This document shows positions 52,648 to 61,632 of a stretch of 64,000 nt of DNA, in pieces. Position numbers and translations under genes: made by a program. Below the pieces are notes generated by a model. It did no database searches and was not told where the DNA came from. It was given only the letters and a program-made list of their open reading frames with translations. Each line of letters opens with the position of its first letter. Positions within the stretch are counted from its first letter, which is position 1. The stretch is from Rhodospirillaceae bacterium SYSU D60007 (GTDB lineage: Bacteria; Pseudomonadota; Alphaproteobacteria; Reyranellales; Reyranellaceae), in contig QOCQ01000025.1 of the NCBI GenBank assembly GCA_003574685.1, positions 30,122-94,121 on the forward strand. The letters run 5' to 3'.

Positions 52648-53670
52648 ATGTCCAGAAAGAAGGGCAATCATTCCGGGTCCCGGCGGGAATTCATGCAGAC
52701 GGCCGGCTTCGCGACCGCGCTCGCGGGCATGCTTGGCGTGAGCCCGGCGCTGGCGCAGGTCGCGGCGGTGGGGCGCTCGGAGAAGCCACTGCGGGCTGCC
52801 TTCTCCAACGCCGGTTTGCAGGCCACATGGTGCGCCCAAGGTAAGCAGGCAGCGGAGTGGTGGGGCAAGATGTTCAACGTCGAGGTGACGTGGTTCGACG
52901 GTCAGCTCGACGCCGTGAAGCAGCGCGGCGCGATCGACAACATGGCCTCGCGCAAGTGGGATTTCGTGGCGATCCAGGCGTTTGGCATCGGCACCCTGAC
53001 GCAGCCGGTGCAGCGCATGATCGACGCCGGCACGCCCGTGATCGACATGGACACGCTGATCGCGCCACTCGACCAGATCAAGGTCCATACCTTTCTCGCC
53101 CCCGATAACGAGTTCATGGGCGCGGCCGTGACGCTCGCCCTGGTCAACGCCATGGGCGGCAAGGGCAAGATCATCATGACGCAGGGCGCGCTCGGCCATA
53201 CCGGCGCCCAGGGGCGCGCGCGGGGCTTCGAATCGGTGGTCAAGCAGTTCCCGAACGTCGAGGTGCTCGACACCCAGCCGGCCGACTGGGACGTCGCCAA
53301 GACGGCGCGGCTGTGGGAAACCTACCTGACGAAATACCCGCAGATCGACGCGGCCTTCTTCCACAACGACGACATGGCGCTGGCCGCCTACAACATCATG
53401 AAGGCGCGCAACCGCACCAACATCCTGATCGGTGGCGTCGATGCCATGCCGCCGGCGATCAAGGCGGTGAGCGAAGGCCGCATGTACGCCACGGTGCGCA
53501 ACCCGTCCTGCCGCATCCATGGCGGCGCCATCGTGGCGGGTGTCGCCGCCGTCGTTGGTGGCGAGAAGAGTGGCCAGGGTATCCCCAGGCACGTCGTCAC
53601 CGACGGTCCGGTCGTCACCAAGGCGAACGCCGCCGGCATGCAGTGGATGCAGGATCACTTCCTGATCTGA
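52648..53670 (+). CDS. Sugar ABC transporter substrate-binding protein (ribose-type, CUT2)
   Basis: A 340-residue periplasmic binding protein. The signal is Tat-like (SRREFMQTAGFATALAGML). The type I periplasmic fold is evident from LRAAFSNAGLQATWCAQGKQ, WDFVAIQAFGIGTLTQPVQR, TPVIDMDTLIA and AAFFHNDDMALAAYNIMKA. It delivers a sugar or similar polar ligand to the adjacent ATPase (53681) and permease (55366). GGGGAAGGGAG precedes the ATG at 52648. The precise ligand is unknown. Confidence 0.93.
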   Translation: MSRKKGNHSGSRREFMQTAGFATALAGMLGVSPALAQVAAVGRSEKPLRAAFSNAGLQATWCAQGKQAAEWWGKMFNVEVTWFDGQLDAVKQRGAIDNMASRKWDFVAIQAFGIGTLTQPVQRMIDAGTPVIDMDTLIAPLDQIKVHTFLAPDNEFMGAAVTLALVNAMGGKGKIIMTQGALGHTGAQGRARGFESVVKQFPNVEVLDTQPADWDVAKTARLWETYLTKYPQIDAAFFHNDDMALAAYNIMKARNRTNILIGGVDAMPPAIKAVSEGRMYATVRNPSCRIHGGAIVAGVAAVVGGEKSGQGIPRHVVTDGPVVTKANAAGMQWMQDHFLI

Positions 53671-53680
53671 GCGCGCGCCT

Positions 53681-55183
53681 GTGTCCGCGCGCGGCGCCGC
53701 GGTCATCGAGCTGGCCGGTGTCTCCAAGTCGTTCGGTGGCGTGACAGCGCTGCGCGAGGTGGACTTCACCTTGCGCGCCGGCGAGATCCACGGGCTGGTC
53801 GGCGAGAACGGCGCCGGCAAGAGCACGCTGATGAAGATCATCGCCGGCGTGCACGCCGACTACGCCGGACGTTTCCTGCTGGATGGGCGTCCCGTGCATT
53901 TCCGCACGGTGCGCGATGCGCGTGCAGCGGGCATCGCCATGGTGCACCAGGAGCTCAGCATCGCGCCCGACCTGACAGTGGCCGAGAACGTGTTTCTGGG
54001 CGCCCAGCTCACCAACCGCTTCGGCGTCGTGCAGTGGCGGCGCATGGCGCGGACCGCGCGCGAGCAGCTTGCCCGGCTTGGCATCGACGTCGATCCCGGC
54101 CGGCGCATCGGCGAGCTGCCGATCGGCCTGCAGCAGCTTGTCGAGCTGGCGCGCGTGCTGTTCTCGGGCGCGCGCATCGTCATTCTCGACGAGCCGACAT
54201 CGGCGCTCTCGGCGCCGGAGATCGAGCGGTTGTTCGCGACGCTACGGCAACTGCGCAGCCAGGGCACCAGCATGGTGTTCATCTCGCATTTCATCGACGA
54301 CATCCTGGGCGTCGCTGATGCCGTCACGGTGTTCCGCAACGGCCGCAACGTCGCCACCATGCCGGCGCGCGAGGCCAGCAAGGGCTCGCTGATCGCCAGC
54401 ATGATCGGCCACGGCCACGCCGGGCTGGAGGAGAGCTACACGCAGGGCATCCCGCTGCCGCCGGCCGCTGACAGTCCGGTGGTGCTCGAGGCCGACAACC
54501 TGGTGCTGGGCCGGACGCTGCGTGGCGTGTCGTTCGATGTGCGCCGCGGCGAGGTGCTCGGCATCTATGGCTTCATGGGCTGCGGCCAGATCGAGCTGGC
54601 GCGGGCTCTGTTCGGCCGCGCGCGTCCGGATCGCGGCGCCATCCGCGTCGCTGGGCGCAAGCTGCGCCGCGCCAGCCCTGCCGCCGCGCGGCGCGCCGGC
54701 ATCGCTTTCGTGCCGGAGAGCCGCCGCGCCATGCTGTTTCACCAGGAGCCCGTCTACAAGAACGTCACCATCAGCGTGCTGGGCCGGCTGTCGGCGCTGC
54801 TGTTGCGGCCGGCGCAGGAACGCACGCTGGCGCAGCGGCAGATCGAGAACCTCCGCATCCGGGCACCGGACGCCGATGCCCTGCTGGGCACGCTGTCAGG
54901 CGGCAATCAGCAGAAAGTCGGGCTGGCGCGGTGGCTGAGCTGGCCGCCGCGCGTGCTGGTGCTGAGCGAGCCGACGCGCGGCATGGATGTCGGCGCCAAG
55001 GACGAGGTCGTGCGCATCGTGCGCGAGCTGCGCGCGCAGGGCATCGCGGTGGTGATCGCCTCGGCCGAGCCCGAAACCGTGCTGGCCATGGCCGACCGCA
55101 TCCTGGTGCTGCGCAAGGGCGAGCTGGTGAAGCAATTCGCCGGCGAGGTCGTGAGCAAGGACCGTCTTCTGGAGGCTGCGTAG
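53681..55183 (+). CDS. Ribose-type sugar ABC transporter ATPase (double NBD)
   Basis: A 500-residue protein with two fused nucleotide-binding domains, like RbsA. NBD1: Walker A GENGAGKST (residues 41-49), signature degraded to LPIGLQQLVELAR, Walker B IVILDEPTSAL. NBD2: Walker A position reads YGFMGCGQIEL (no GKS/T), signature LSGGNQQKVGLARW (~404) and LSEPTRGMDVGAK. One intact ATP site per pair is typical for this family. Start is GTG at 53681, 10 bp after the binding protein. The permease follows after a type B repeat. Confidence 0.94.
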   Translation: MSARGAAVIELAGVSKSFGGVTALREVDFTLRAGEIHGLVGENGAGKSTLMKIIAGVHADYAGRFLLDGRPVHFRTVRDARAAGIAMVHQELSIAPDLTVAENVFLGAQLTNRFGVVQWRRMARTAREQLARLGIDVDPGRRIGELPIGLQQLVELARVLFSGARIVILDEPTSALSAPEIERLFATLRQLRSQGTSMVFISHFIDDILGVADAVTVFRNGRNVATMPAREASKGSLIASMIGHGHAGLEESYTQGIPLPPAADSPVVLEADNLVLGRTLRGVSFDVRRGEVLGIYGFMGCGQIELARALFGRARPDRGAIRVAGRKLRRASPAAARRAGIAFVPESRRAMLFHQEPVYKNVTISVLGRLSALLLRPAQERTLAQRQIENLRIRAPDADALLGTLSGGNQQKVGLARWLSWPPRVLVLSEPTRGMDVGAKDEVVRIVRELRAQGIAVVIASAEPETVLAMADRILVLRKGELVKQFAGEVVSKDRLLEAA

Positions 55184-55202
55184 CTATGGCATTTGATGAC
55201 AG

Positions 55203-55341
55203 CCTTCCCCCGGAGGGGGAAGGTGCCCGAAGGGCGGAAGGGGGATGGTGCAACACGTTCGGTGCTTCACGTTTGGCACCGTGCTCGTTGAGGCATCCCC
55301 CTTCCGGCGCTGGCGCGCCACCTTCCCCCTCCGGGGGAAGG
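55203..55341. repeat. Type B palindromic repeat, copy 5, inside the sugar ABC operon
   Basis: A 139-bp copy with a longer centre (TGCAACACGTTCGGTGCTTC and more) between the ATPase and permease genes. A GC-rich hairpin here could reduce expression of the downstream permease relative to the ATPase or protect mRNA ends; that is inference. Confidence 0.9.
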
Positions 55342-55365
55342 CACTTTCGGCCGGAACGCTAGGCC

Positions 55366-56358
55366 ATGGAGCACTCCGTGCGTGCGCTGCTGCGCAGCCA
55401 GATGCGCAACATTGCGCCGTTTATCACCCTGATTGCGCTGGTGCTGTTCTTCGGTGCCGTCAGTCCGTCGTTCCGCACGCTGGACAATCTCGGCAACATC
55501 ATGAGCCAGATCGCGGTCACCGGCATCATTGCCGCCGGGCTCACCTTCGTCATCCTGTGCGCCGAGATCGACCTGTCGGTGGCCGGCATCGCCAACGCCA
55601 CGGGCATCGCGGTCGCGTACTTCACGCTGCAGGAGTCCTACGTCAACATCGCCAATGTGCCGCTGCCGGGATGGGCGGCGATCCTGCTCGCCCTGCTGGC
55701 GTGCACGGCGCTGGGGCTGGTGAACGCCGCCGGCGTGACGCTGATCGGCATTCCCTCCTTCATCATGACGCTGGCCATGATGCAGATCGCCGCCGGCATC
55801 TGCGCACTGCTGGTACGGGGACAGATCGCCTACAAGGTGCCGGATCTGGTGACCACACTGGGGGCCAGCAGGCTGGGCGGCATTCCGACGATCATCCTCG
55901 TGGCGGCGACCGTGCTGCTGCTGAGCCACCTGGTGCTGACCTGGACGCGCTTCGGGCGCTACGTGTATCTGGTCGGTAGCAACCGCGAGGCGGCGGAGAA
56001 TTCCGGCGTGAACGTCAAGCTCGTTCTCGGCGCCGTGATGGTGATCTCCGCGGTGTGCTCGGGCATCGCCGGCATGCTCGGAGTCGCCCACTTCGGCAGC
56101 GCCCAGCAGAACGAGTTCGACACCTACCTGCTGGACGCCATCGCCGCGGTGGTGGTCGGCGGCACCAGCCTGTTCGGCGGCCGCGGCGGCATCGGCAACA
56201 CCATCGTCGGCCTGTTCGTGCTGGGCGTGCTGAACAACGGCCTCGACCACGTCAACATCGACAGCTTCCTGAAGATCCTGATCCGCGGCCTGATCCTGCT
56301 GATCGCGCTCATCATCAACGTCTACGCCCAGCGCCTGCGCGAAACCGCCGGCGATTGA
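55366..56358 (+). CDS. Ribose-type sugar ABC transporter permease
   Basis: A 330-residue permease of the RbsC family with 8-10 membrane spans: MRNIAPFITLIALVLFFGAV, IAVTGIIAAGLTFVILCAEI, PSFIMTLAMMQIAAGICALL, and the coupling region YLVGSNREAAENSGVNVKLV. It forms the membrane channel with the ATPase at 53681 and binding protein at 52648. The ATG at 55366 comes 22 bp after the type B repeat; a candidate ribosome site is weak. Missing components: none. Confidence 0.93.
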   Translation: MEHSVRALLRSQMRNIAPFITLIALVLFFGAVSPSFRTLDNLGNIMSQIAVTGIIAAGLTFVILCAEIDLSVAGIANATGIAVAYFTLQESYVNIANVPLPGWAAILLALLACTALGLVNAAGVTLIGIPSFIMTLAMMQIAAGICALLVRGQIAYKVPDLVTTLGASRLGGIPTIILVAATVLLLSHLVLTWTRFGRYVYLVGSNREAAENSGVNVKLVLGAVMVISAVCSGIAGMLGVAHFGSAQQNEFDTYLLDAIAAVVVGGTSLFGGRGGIGNTIVGLFVLGVLNNGLDHVNIDSFLKILIRGLILLIALIINVYAQRLRETAGD

Positions 56359-56366
56359 AGCGTTAA

Positions 56367-56486
56367 CCTTCCCCCGGAGGGGGAAGGTGCCCGAAGGGCG
56401 GAAGGGGGATCTCGCAACGGGCACCGCGCTTGTTGAGGTATCCCCCTTCCGGCGCTGGCGCGCCACCTTCCCCCTCCGGGGGAAGG
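56367..56486. repeat. Type B palindromic repeat, copy 6
   Basis: Standard 120-bp copy between the convergent permease (ends 56358) and topoisomerase (ends 56491) genes; probably a shared terminator region. Confidence 0.9.
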
Positions 56487-56490
56487 AAGT

Positions 56491-57519
56491 TTAGTCGAGC
56501 AATTTGAGGAGCAAAGCCTCGCGGTCTGCCAACGTGGCGTCGGGGCGGGCGAGCCTGGGATCGAGCGCGCCCGACAGCCATGCCTCGGTAACGGTGGGGT
56601 GGATGTAGCACTTGCGGCAGACGGCGGGCGTGTTGCCCAGTATGCGGGCGACTTCGCGGATGCATTCCGTCAGCCGGCGCTGGTCCACGGTCTTCACACC
56701 CGTTGCCGGATTCGCGGCCAGCACCGCCGCCGCCAGAAGGGTGCCGGCCCAGGTGCGAAAGTCCTTGGCGGTGAATTCTTCCCCGGTTGCGGCCTGCAGC
56801 CAGGCGTTGACGTCGTCCGAGCTCAGCGGGTGCAGTTCGCCCGCCTCGTCGATGTACTGGAACAGCCGGTGGCCCGGCAGCTCCTGGCAGGAGCGCACGA
56901 TGCGCGCCAGCCGGCGGCTCTGAAGCCCGACCCGGTGCTGTTTGCCGCTCTTGGCACGGAATTCGAAGCGGATGCGCGCGCCGCTGACATCGGCATGCCG
57001 TTTGCGCAGGGTGGTCAGCCCGAAGCTGCCGTTGGAGGCGGCGTATTCCTCGTTGCCGATGCGTATCAGCGTCGTTTCCAGCAGACGCACCAGCGCCGCC
57101 AGCACCTTCGGCTTGCCCAGCCCTGATGTCTCCAGATCGCGCGCGCATTGCCGGCGCAAGGCGGGCAGGGCGCGGCCGAAGGCGGCCAGGCGCGAGAACT
57201 TCGCCTCGTCGCGGATCTGCCGCCAGCGCGGGTGATAGCGGTATTGCTTGCGGCCGCGCTTGTCGAAGCCGGTTGCCTGCAAGTGGCCGTGCGGCCGGGT
57301 GCAGATCCAGACCTTCTCGTAGGCGGGCGGAATGGCGAGCGAACGGATGCGCGCCAGCGTCGCGGGATCGCGGACGGCACCGCCGTCGGGGCTGCGATAG
57401 GCGAAGCCGCGTCCCGCGCGCCGCCGGGTGATCCCGGGGTCGGCGTCCGAGACGTAGAGCAGCCGCGCCGCGGCAAGCTCAGCAGGCTGATCGGGAACGC
57501 TGTCTCTGGGCACGCTCAC
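56491..57519 (-). CDS. DNA topoisomerase IB (poxvirus-like)
   Basis: A 342-residue type IB topoisomerase that relaxes supercoils via a 3'-phosphotyrosine. The N-terminal domain has IPPAYEKVWICTRPHGHLQA and GRKQYRYHPRWRQIRDEAKF; the catalytic domain has RIGNEEYAASNGSFGLTTLR, FTAKDFRTWAGTLLAA and the active-site Tyr in CRKCYIHPTV. The GTG at 57519 (or 57513) is chosen because AAGGGAAAGC precedes it and an upstream ATG adds unrelated residues. It adjoins the phage head module but is a common chromosomal gene in alphaproteobacteria. Confidence 0.92.
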   Translation of the reverse strand: MSVPRDSVPDQPAELAAARLLYVSDADPGITRRRAGRGFAYRSPDGGAVRDPATLARIRSLAIPPAYEKVWICTRPHGHLQATGFDKRGRKQYRYHPRWRQIRDEAKFSRLAAFGRALPALRRQCARDLETSGLGKPKVLAALVRLLETTLIRIGNEEYAASNGSFGLTTLRKRHADVSGARIRFEFRAKSGKQHRVGLQSRRLARIVRSCQELPGHRLFQYIDEAGELHPLSSDDVNAWLQAATGEEFTAKDFRTWAGTLLAAAVLAANPATGVKTVDQRRLTECIREVARILGNTPAVCRKCYIHPTVTEAWLSGALDPRLARPDATLADREALLLKLLD

Positions 57520-57597
57520 GCTTTCCCTTTGGCAGGATCGCCAACGGCAAACCGCCGCATCAAGTTCCCCGCCGGGACACGGGAATACAAAAACTGA

Positions 57598-57642
57598 TTG
57601 ACTTGTCATAAGGCGTTCTGTATTTGTTCGTATATCACGAAC
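57598..57642 (+). promoter_or_regulatory. Promoter and palindromic operator of the phage head module
   Basis: TTGACT (57598-57603) with a 17-bp spacer to TATTTG is a reasonable -35/-10 pair. Overlapping its downstream side is a perfect palindrome GTTCGT-ATATC-ACGAAC (57626-57642), well placed for a repressor. The region is AT-rich relative to its surroundings. Confidence 0.5.
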
Positions 57643-57654
57643 GAGGGCGAGATC

Positions 57655-57861
57655 ATGTGCGTGTTCGGTCCCAAGCCGCCTTCCGTACCGCCGCCTCCGG
57701 CGCCGCCGCCGACGCCGGTGGATGATGCGGTCAGCCGGGCGCGGCTTGATCAGCAGCGCCGCGCGCGGGCGGCACAAGGCTACAGCAGTACGATCGCGGG
57801 CAGCCCGCTGGGCGACATCTCGCTGGCCAGGACCGGCCGTAAGACGCTGCTGGGCGAATAG
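57655..57861 (+). CDS. Small Pro-rich phage protein before the portal
   Basis: A 68-residue protein: CVFGPKPPSVPPPPAPPPTP, then an Arg-rich segment and a GSPLGDISLARTGRKTLLGE tail. Small proteins of this type (poly-Pro, then a T/S-R-K-T-L-LG end) commonly precede the head-tail connector in podovirus modules. Stop TAG and the portal ATG are adjacent. Function unknown. Confidence 0.8.
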   Translation: MCVFGPKPPSVPPPPAPPPTPVDDAVSRARLDQQRRARAAQGYSSTIAGSPLGDISLARTGRKTLLGE

Positions 57862-59595
57862 ATGCGCATCCACGCCGACATGGCCGCGCTGCGGCGACAT
57901 ACCGACCGGCGTCTTGCCGCGCTCGACCAGGAGCGCGCCTCCTGGGTGCCGCACTGGCGCGAGTTACAGCGCTATGTCGTGCCGCGCCGCGGACGCTTTC
58001 TCGGCACCGCCCATGACGGCGGGCGCGGCGGCAAGCTCAACCAGGCGATTCTCGACACCAGCGGCACCGCTGCGGCGCGGGTGCTGGCCTCGGGCATGAT
58101 GGCGGGCATCACCTCGCCGGCGCGCCCGTGGTTCCGCCTGACGCTGGCCGACAGCGATCTCGCGGATTTCCCGGGCGCGCGGCTGTGGCTCGACGAGGCG
58201 ATCAAGCGCATGCAGCGTGTGATCGCGCGCAGCAACATCTACGACGTGCTGCCGGTCCTCTATCTGGAGCTCGGCGTGTTCGGCACCGCGGCTGTGCTGC
58301 TGCTTGAGGATTTCGACGATGTGGTGCGCGCCTATCCGCTGACTATCGGCGAGTACCATCTCGCGGCTTCCGGTCGGCTGGCGATCGACACCCTCTATCG
58401 CGTCTTCACCATGACCGTGGGTCAGCTCTGCGAGCGGTTCGGCCGCGAGGCGTGCAGTCCGCGCGTGCAGGCGCTTTACGGCGAGGGCCGCCTCGATGTC
58501 GAGATTGAGGTCGTGCACGCGATCGAGCCCAACCATCACCACATGCACGACTCGCCTCTCGCGATGGCCATGCCCTGGCGTTCTCTCTGGTACGAGAAGG
58601 GCAGCGATGCAACGCAGGTGCTGGCGCTGTCGGGCTTCGCCGACTTTCCCGCCATGTGTCCGCGCTGGGATGTGACCGGCAACGACGTCTATGGCCGTGG
58701 CCCGGGCATGGACGCTCTGCCCGACATCCGCACGCTGCAGGTCCAGGCGAAACGGCGCGCCTCGATGATCGACAAGGCGACCAACCCGCCGATGGTGGGT
58801 CCGGTCAGCCTGAAGCACGAAGCCAGCAACCTGCTGCCGGGCGGCATCACCTATCTCGCGGAAACGTCCGAGCAGCGGCTTCGCCCGGCCTACGAGATTT
58901 CGCCCGCCTGGCTCCAGGCGCTGGCACAGGAAACGCGCGATACGCGCGAAGCGGTGAACCGCGCCTTCTTCGTCGACCTGTTCCTGATGGTAACGCAGAT
59001 GCAGGGCGTGCAGCCACGCAACACGCTGGAGATCGCCGAGCGGCGCGAGGAAAAGATGCTGATGCTGGGGCCAGTGCTGGAGCGCCTGCACGGCGAGCTG
59101 CTGGATCCGATGATCACGCGCATTTTCAGCGTCATGCAGCGGCGCGGCCTGTTGCCGCCGGCCCCGCCCGAGCTGGAGGGCCGTCACCTCGAGATCGAGT
59201 ACGTCTCGGTGCTGGCGCAGGCACAGAAGGCCGTGGCGACTGCCGGCATCGAGCGGCTGGCCGGCTTCGTCGGCACCCTTGCCGGCGTGAAGCCCGATGT
59301 CGCCGACAAGTTCGATTTCGACCAGGCCGTCGACGAATACGCCGACATGCTGGGCGTGCCCGCACGCACCATCGTGCCGGACGAGCGCGTCGCCGAACGG
59401 CGCGCCGCGCGCGCGCAGGCAGCACAGGCGCAGGCCGCGGTTCAGCTCGCCATGACTGGCGTGCAGGGCGCGAAGCTGCTGAGCGAGACCGACACCGGCG
59501 ACGGCACCAACGCGCTGCAGCGGCTGACTTCACCTTCTCTTCGCGAAGGCGGGAAGAAGGGAACTGTGAAGAAGGAGACCATCGACAATGATTGA
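57862..59595 (+). CDS. Podovirus portal (head-to-tail connecting) protein
   Basis: A 577-residue portal protein of the Head-tail_con family. Landmarks: WVPHWRELQRYVVPRRGRF, GMMAGITSPARPWFRLTLAD, YLELGVFGTAAVLLLED, VQAKRRASMIDKATNPPMVG, and the C-terminal clip/helix LMTQMQGVQPRNTLEIAER-like segment. Twelve copies would form the ring at the capsid vertex through which DNA is packaged. Length is normal and the frame is intact. It overlaps the next gene by 8 bp. Confidence 0.93.
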   Translation: MRIHADMAALRRHTDRRLAALDQERASWVPHWRELQRYVVPRRGRFLGTAHDGGRGGKLNQAILDTSGTAAARVLASGMMAGITSPARPWFRLTLADSDLADFPGARLWLDEAIKRMQRVIARSNIYDVLPVLYLELGVFGTAAVLLLEDFDDVVRAYPLTIGEYHLAASGRLAIDTLYRVFTMTVGQLCERFGREACSPRVQALYGEGRLDVEIEVVHAIEPNHHHMHDSPLAMAMPWRSLWYEKGSDATQVLALSGFADFPAMCPRWDVTGNDVYGRGPGMDALPDIRTLQVQAKRRASMIDKATNPPMVGPVSLKHEASNLLPGGITYLAETSEQRLRPAYEISPAWLQALAQETRDTREAVNRAFFVDLFLMVTQMQGVQPRNTLEIAERREEKMLMLGPVLERLHGELLDPMITRIFSVMQRRGLLPPAPPELEGRHLEIEYVSVLAQAQKAVATAGIERLAGFVGTLAGVKPDVADKFDFDQAVDEYADMLGVPARTIVPDERVAERRAARAQAAQAQAAVQLAMTGVQGAKLLSETDTGDGTNALQRLTSPSLREGGKKGTVKKETIDND

Positions 59596-60187
59596 CGACG
59601 TTCCAGACGCGGTGCCGGAGGAGGCGCGCGCGGCACCGGCGAGCTGGCCGGACTCGCTGGCGCAGCGGGCTGGCGACAACCCGCCCGCGGATGCGGAGCC
59701 GCAGGACAATGCGCCGCCGCCCGCCGACTACGCGGCCTTCGTGCTGCCCGATGGGGTGGCGATCGACGAGGCGACGCTGGGCGAGGCGCGGGCGCTGTTC
59801 GCCGGCGCGAAGCTCTCGCAGGACAGCGCGCAGCGCTTCGTCGATTTCTATGCCGGCAAGATCCGGGCGGTCGCGGAAGAACCCCACCGCGTGTGGGAAG
59901 AAACCCAGCAGCAATGGGTGCGCGAGATCAGCCGCGACCAGGAAATCGGCGGCAGCCGGCTCAAGGCGACCATCGAGGCGGCAGGCAAGGCGATCGACCG
60001 GTTCGGCACGCCCGGGCTGCGCGAGGTGCTGAACTTCACGGGCGCGGGCAATCACCCGGAGGTCGTCCGGTTCTTCGCCCGCATCGGCCGGGCGATCTCC
60101 GAAGACCAGCCGGTGTCGGCCGGACCGGCGCGCATGGCGCGCTCCGCCGCCGAGATGCTGTTTCCCACCATGCAGAAGGAGGAGTAG
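59588..60187 (+). CDS. Putative phage scaffolding protein
   Basis: A 199-residue acidic, Pro/Ala-rich protein with helical C-terminal two thirds (AKLSQDSAQRFVDFYAGKI, EETQQQWVREISRDQEIGG). The position between portal and major capsid genes and the composition are those of a scaffolding protein that guides procapsid assembly. It ends with PTMQKEE. It is assigned mainly by position. Confidence 0.75.
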   Translation: MIDDVPDAVPEEARAAPASWPDSLAQRAGDNPPADAEPQDNAPPPADYAAFVLPDGVAIDEATLGEARALFAGAKLSQDSAQRFVDFYAGKIRAVAEEPHRVWEETQQQWVREISRDQEIGGSRLKATIEAAGKAIDRFGTPGLREVLNFTGAGNHPEVVRFFARIGRAISEDQPVSAGPARMARSAAEMLFPTMQKEE

Positions 60188-60193
60188 TTCGCG

Positions 60194-61186
60194 ATGGCCG
60201 CAATTGGCACCCTGGCGCTGACCCTTTCCGACTGGGCCAAGCGCGTCGATCCCGATGGCAAGACCTCGAAGATCGTCGAGATCCTGAACCAGACCAATCA
60301 CATCCTCGACGACATGCTGTGGGTCGAGGGCAATCTGCCCACCGGCCACCGCACCACGATTCGCGTCGGGCTGCCCGAAGCCGCCTGGCGCAAGCTCAAC
60401 TACGGCGTGCCCAGGGGCAAGAGCGAGACCACGCAGGTGAACGAAGCCTGTGGCATGCTGGAGGTCTACAGCGAGGTCGACAAGGCGCTGGCCGATCTCA
60501 ACGGCAACTCGGCGGAGTTCCGGCTGTCGGAGGACAAGGCCTTCATCGAGGGCATGAACCAGCAGCTCGCCACGGCGCTGATCTACGAAAGCGAGAAGGT
60601 GAATCCCGAGCGCATCACGGGCCTGGCGGTTCGCTACAGCTCGCTGACGGCGGCCGACAATGCCGACAACATCATCGATGCCGGCGGCACCGGCTCCGAC
60701 AACACCTCGATCTGGCTGGTGGTGTGGGGCGACCAGACCTGTCACGGCATCTTCCCGCGCGGCAGCAAGGCCGGTCTGATGCAGAAGGATCTGGGCGAGC
60801 AGACCGTGTTCGACACCGCCACGCCGCAGGGCATGTACCAGGCCTACCGCACGCATTACAAATGGGATCCCGGGCTGTCGGTGCGCGACTGGCGCTATGT
60901 CGTGCGCATCTGCAACATCGATCTCAGCGAACTTGCCGGTGGCTCCCCGCCGAGCCTGGTCCAGCTTCTGATCAGGGCCGTCAACAAGATCCCCAACATC
61001 GATGTCGGCCGGCCGGCGATCTACTGCAACCGCGCCGTCCGGACGTGGCTGGAAATCCAGGTGCAGGGCCAGCCCAACCTGGCGCTGCGATGGGAGGACT
61101 GGGCCGGCAAGCCGGTGCTGACCTTCCGCGGCATCCCGATTCGCACCGTCGATGTCATCCGCAACAACGAAGCCCGGGTGGAGTAG
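60194..61186 (+). CDS. Major capsid protein (podovirus, BPP-1-like)
   Basis: A 330-residue coat protein: LALTLSDWAKRVDPDGKTSK, ILNQTNHILDDMLWVEGNLP, GHRTTIRVGLPEAAWRKLNY, and VLTFRGIPIRTVDVIRNNEA near the C-terminus. These are features of the family of coat proteins found with Bbp16-type cement proteins (Bordetella phage BPP-1, HK97-like fold with a permuted order). Full length, no frameshift, AGGAGGAG upstream. Confidence 0.88.
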   Translation: MAAIGTLALTLSDWAKRVDPDGKTSKIVEILNQTNHILDDMLWVEGNLPTGHRTTIRVGLPEAAWRKLNYGVPRGKSETTQVNEACGMLEVYSEVDKALADLNGNSAEFRLSEDKAFIEGMNQQLATALIYESEKVNPERITGLAVRYSSLTAADNADNIIDAGGTGSDNTSIWLVVWGDQTCHGIFPRGSKAGLMQKDLGEQTVFDTATPQGMYQAYRTHYKWDPGLSVRDWRYVVRICNIDLSELAGGSPPSLVQLLIRAVNKIPNIDVGRPAIYCNRAVRTWLEIQVQGQPNLALRWEDWAGKPVLTFRGIPIRTVDVIRNNEARVE

Positions 61187-61190
61187 CGCC

Positions 61191-61625
61191 ATGATCCTCG
61201 ACAAGGAGCAGATGTTCTCGGACGGCCAGGCCGTCACCGCCAGCGCCGCCTCGACGAACTACATTGATCTCGGCGCAGTGCGCGATATCGCCATCGGCGA
61301 GCCGCTGGAGGTGCTGTTCGTCGCGCCCGAGGCGGCGCAGTCGGCCGGCGCCAGCACGCTGGTGATCTCGCTGGAAACCGACAGCCAGTCCAGCTTCGCC
61401 ACCAAGGTGACCCTGGCCCAGTCCGGCGTGATCGCGAAATCGGCGATCACCGCCGGCGCCGAGCTGTGGCGGCCGAAGGTGCCGGCGGGCGTTCAGCGCT
61501 ACCTGCGCGCCTTCTACACGGTGGGCGTGGCCGACCTCACCGCCGGCACGTTCACGGCAGGGATCCTGCTCGACCGCGCCGCGCACGCGTACCCCCCGCG
61601 CGGCGACCACGTCGACGGGTTCTGA
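61191..61625 (+). CDS. Bbp16-family capsid cement protein
   Basis: A 144-residue jelly-roll protein beginning MILDKEQMFSDGQAVTASA, continuing INYIDLGAVRDIAIGEPLEV-like strands and VPAGVQRYLRAFYTVGVADL. It matches the Bbp16 cement protein of Bordetella phage BPP-1, which stabilises the capsid exterior. It starts 4 bp after the coat protein gene. It is the last gene of the module; a type B repeat follows 7 bp after its stop and no tail genes are present. Confidence 0.88.
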   Translation: MILDKEQMFSDGQAVTASAASTNYIDLGAVRDIAIGEPLEVLFVAPEAAQSAGASTLVISLETDSQSSFATKVTLAQSGVIAKSAITAGAELWRPKVPAGVQRYLRAFYTVGVADLTAGTFTAGILLDRAAHAYPPRGDHVDGF

Positions 61626-61632
61626 TCATGGT

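Noticed and set aside
59132..61237. A 701-codon minus-strand frame
   Set aside because: Antisense to the portal, scaffold and capsid genes and without recognisable protein features.
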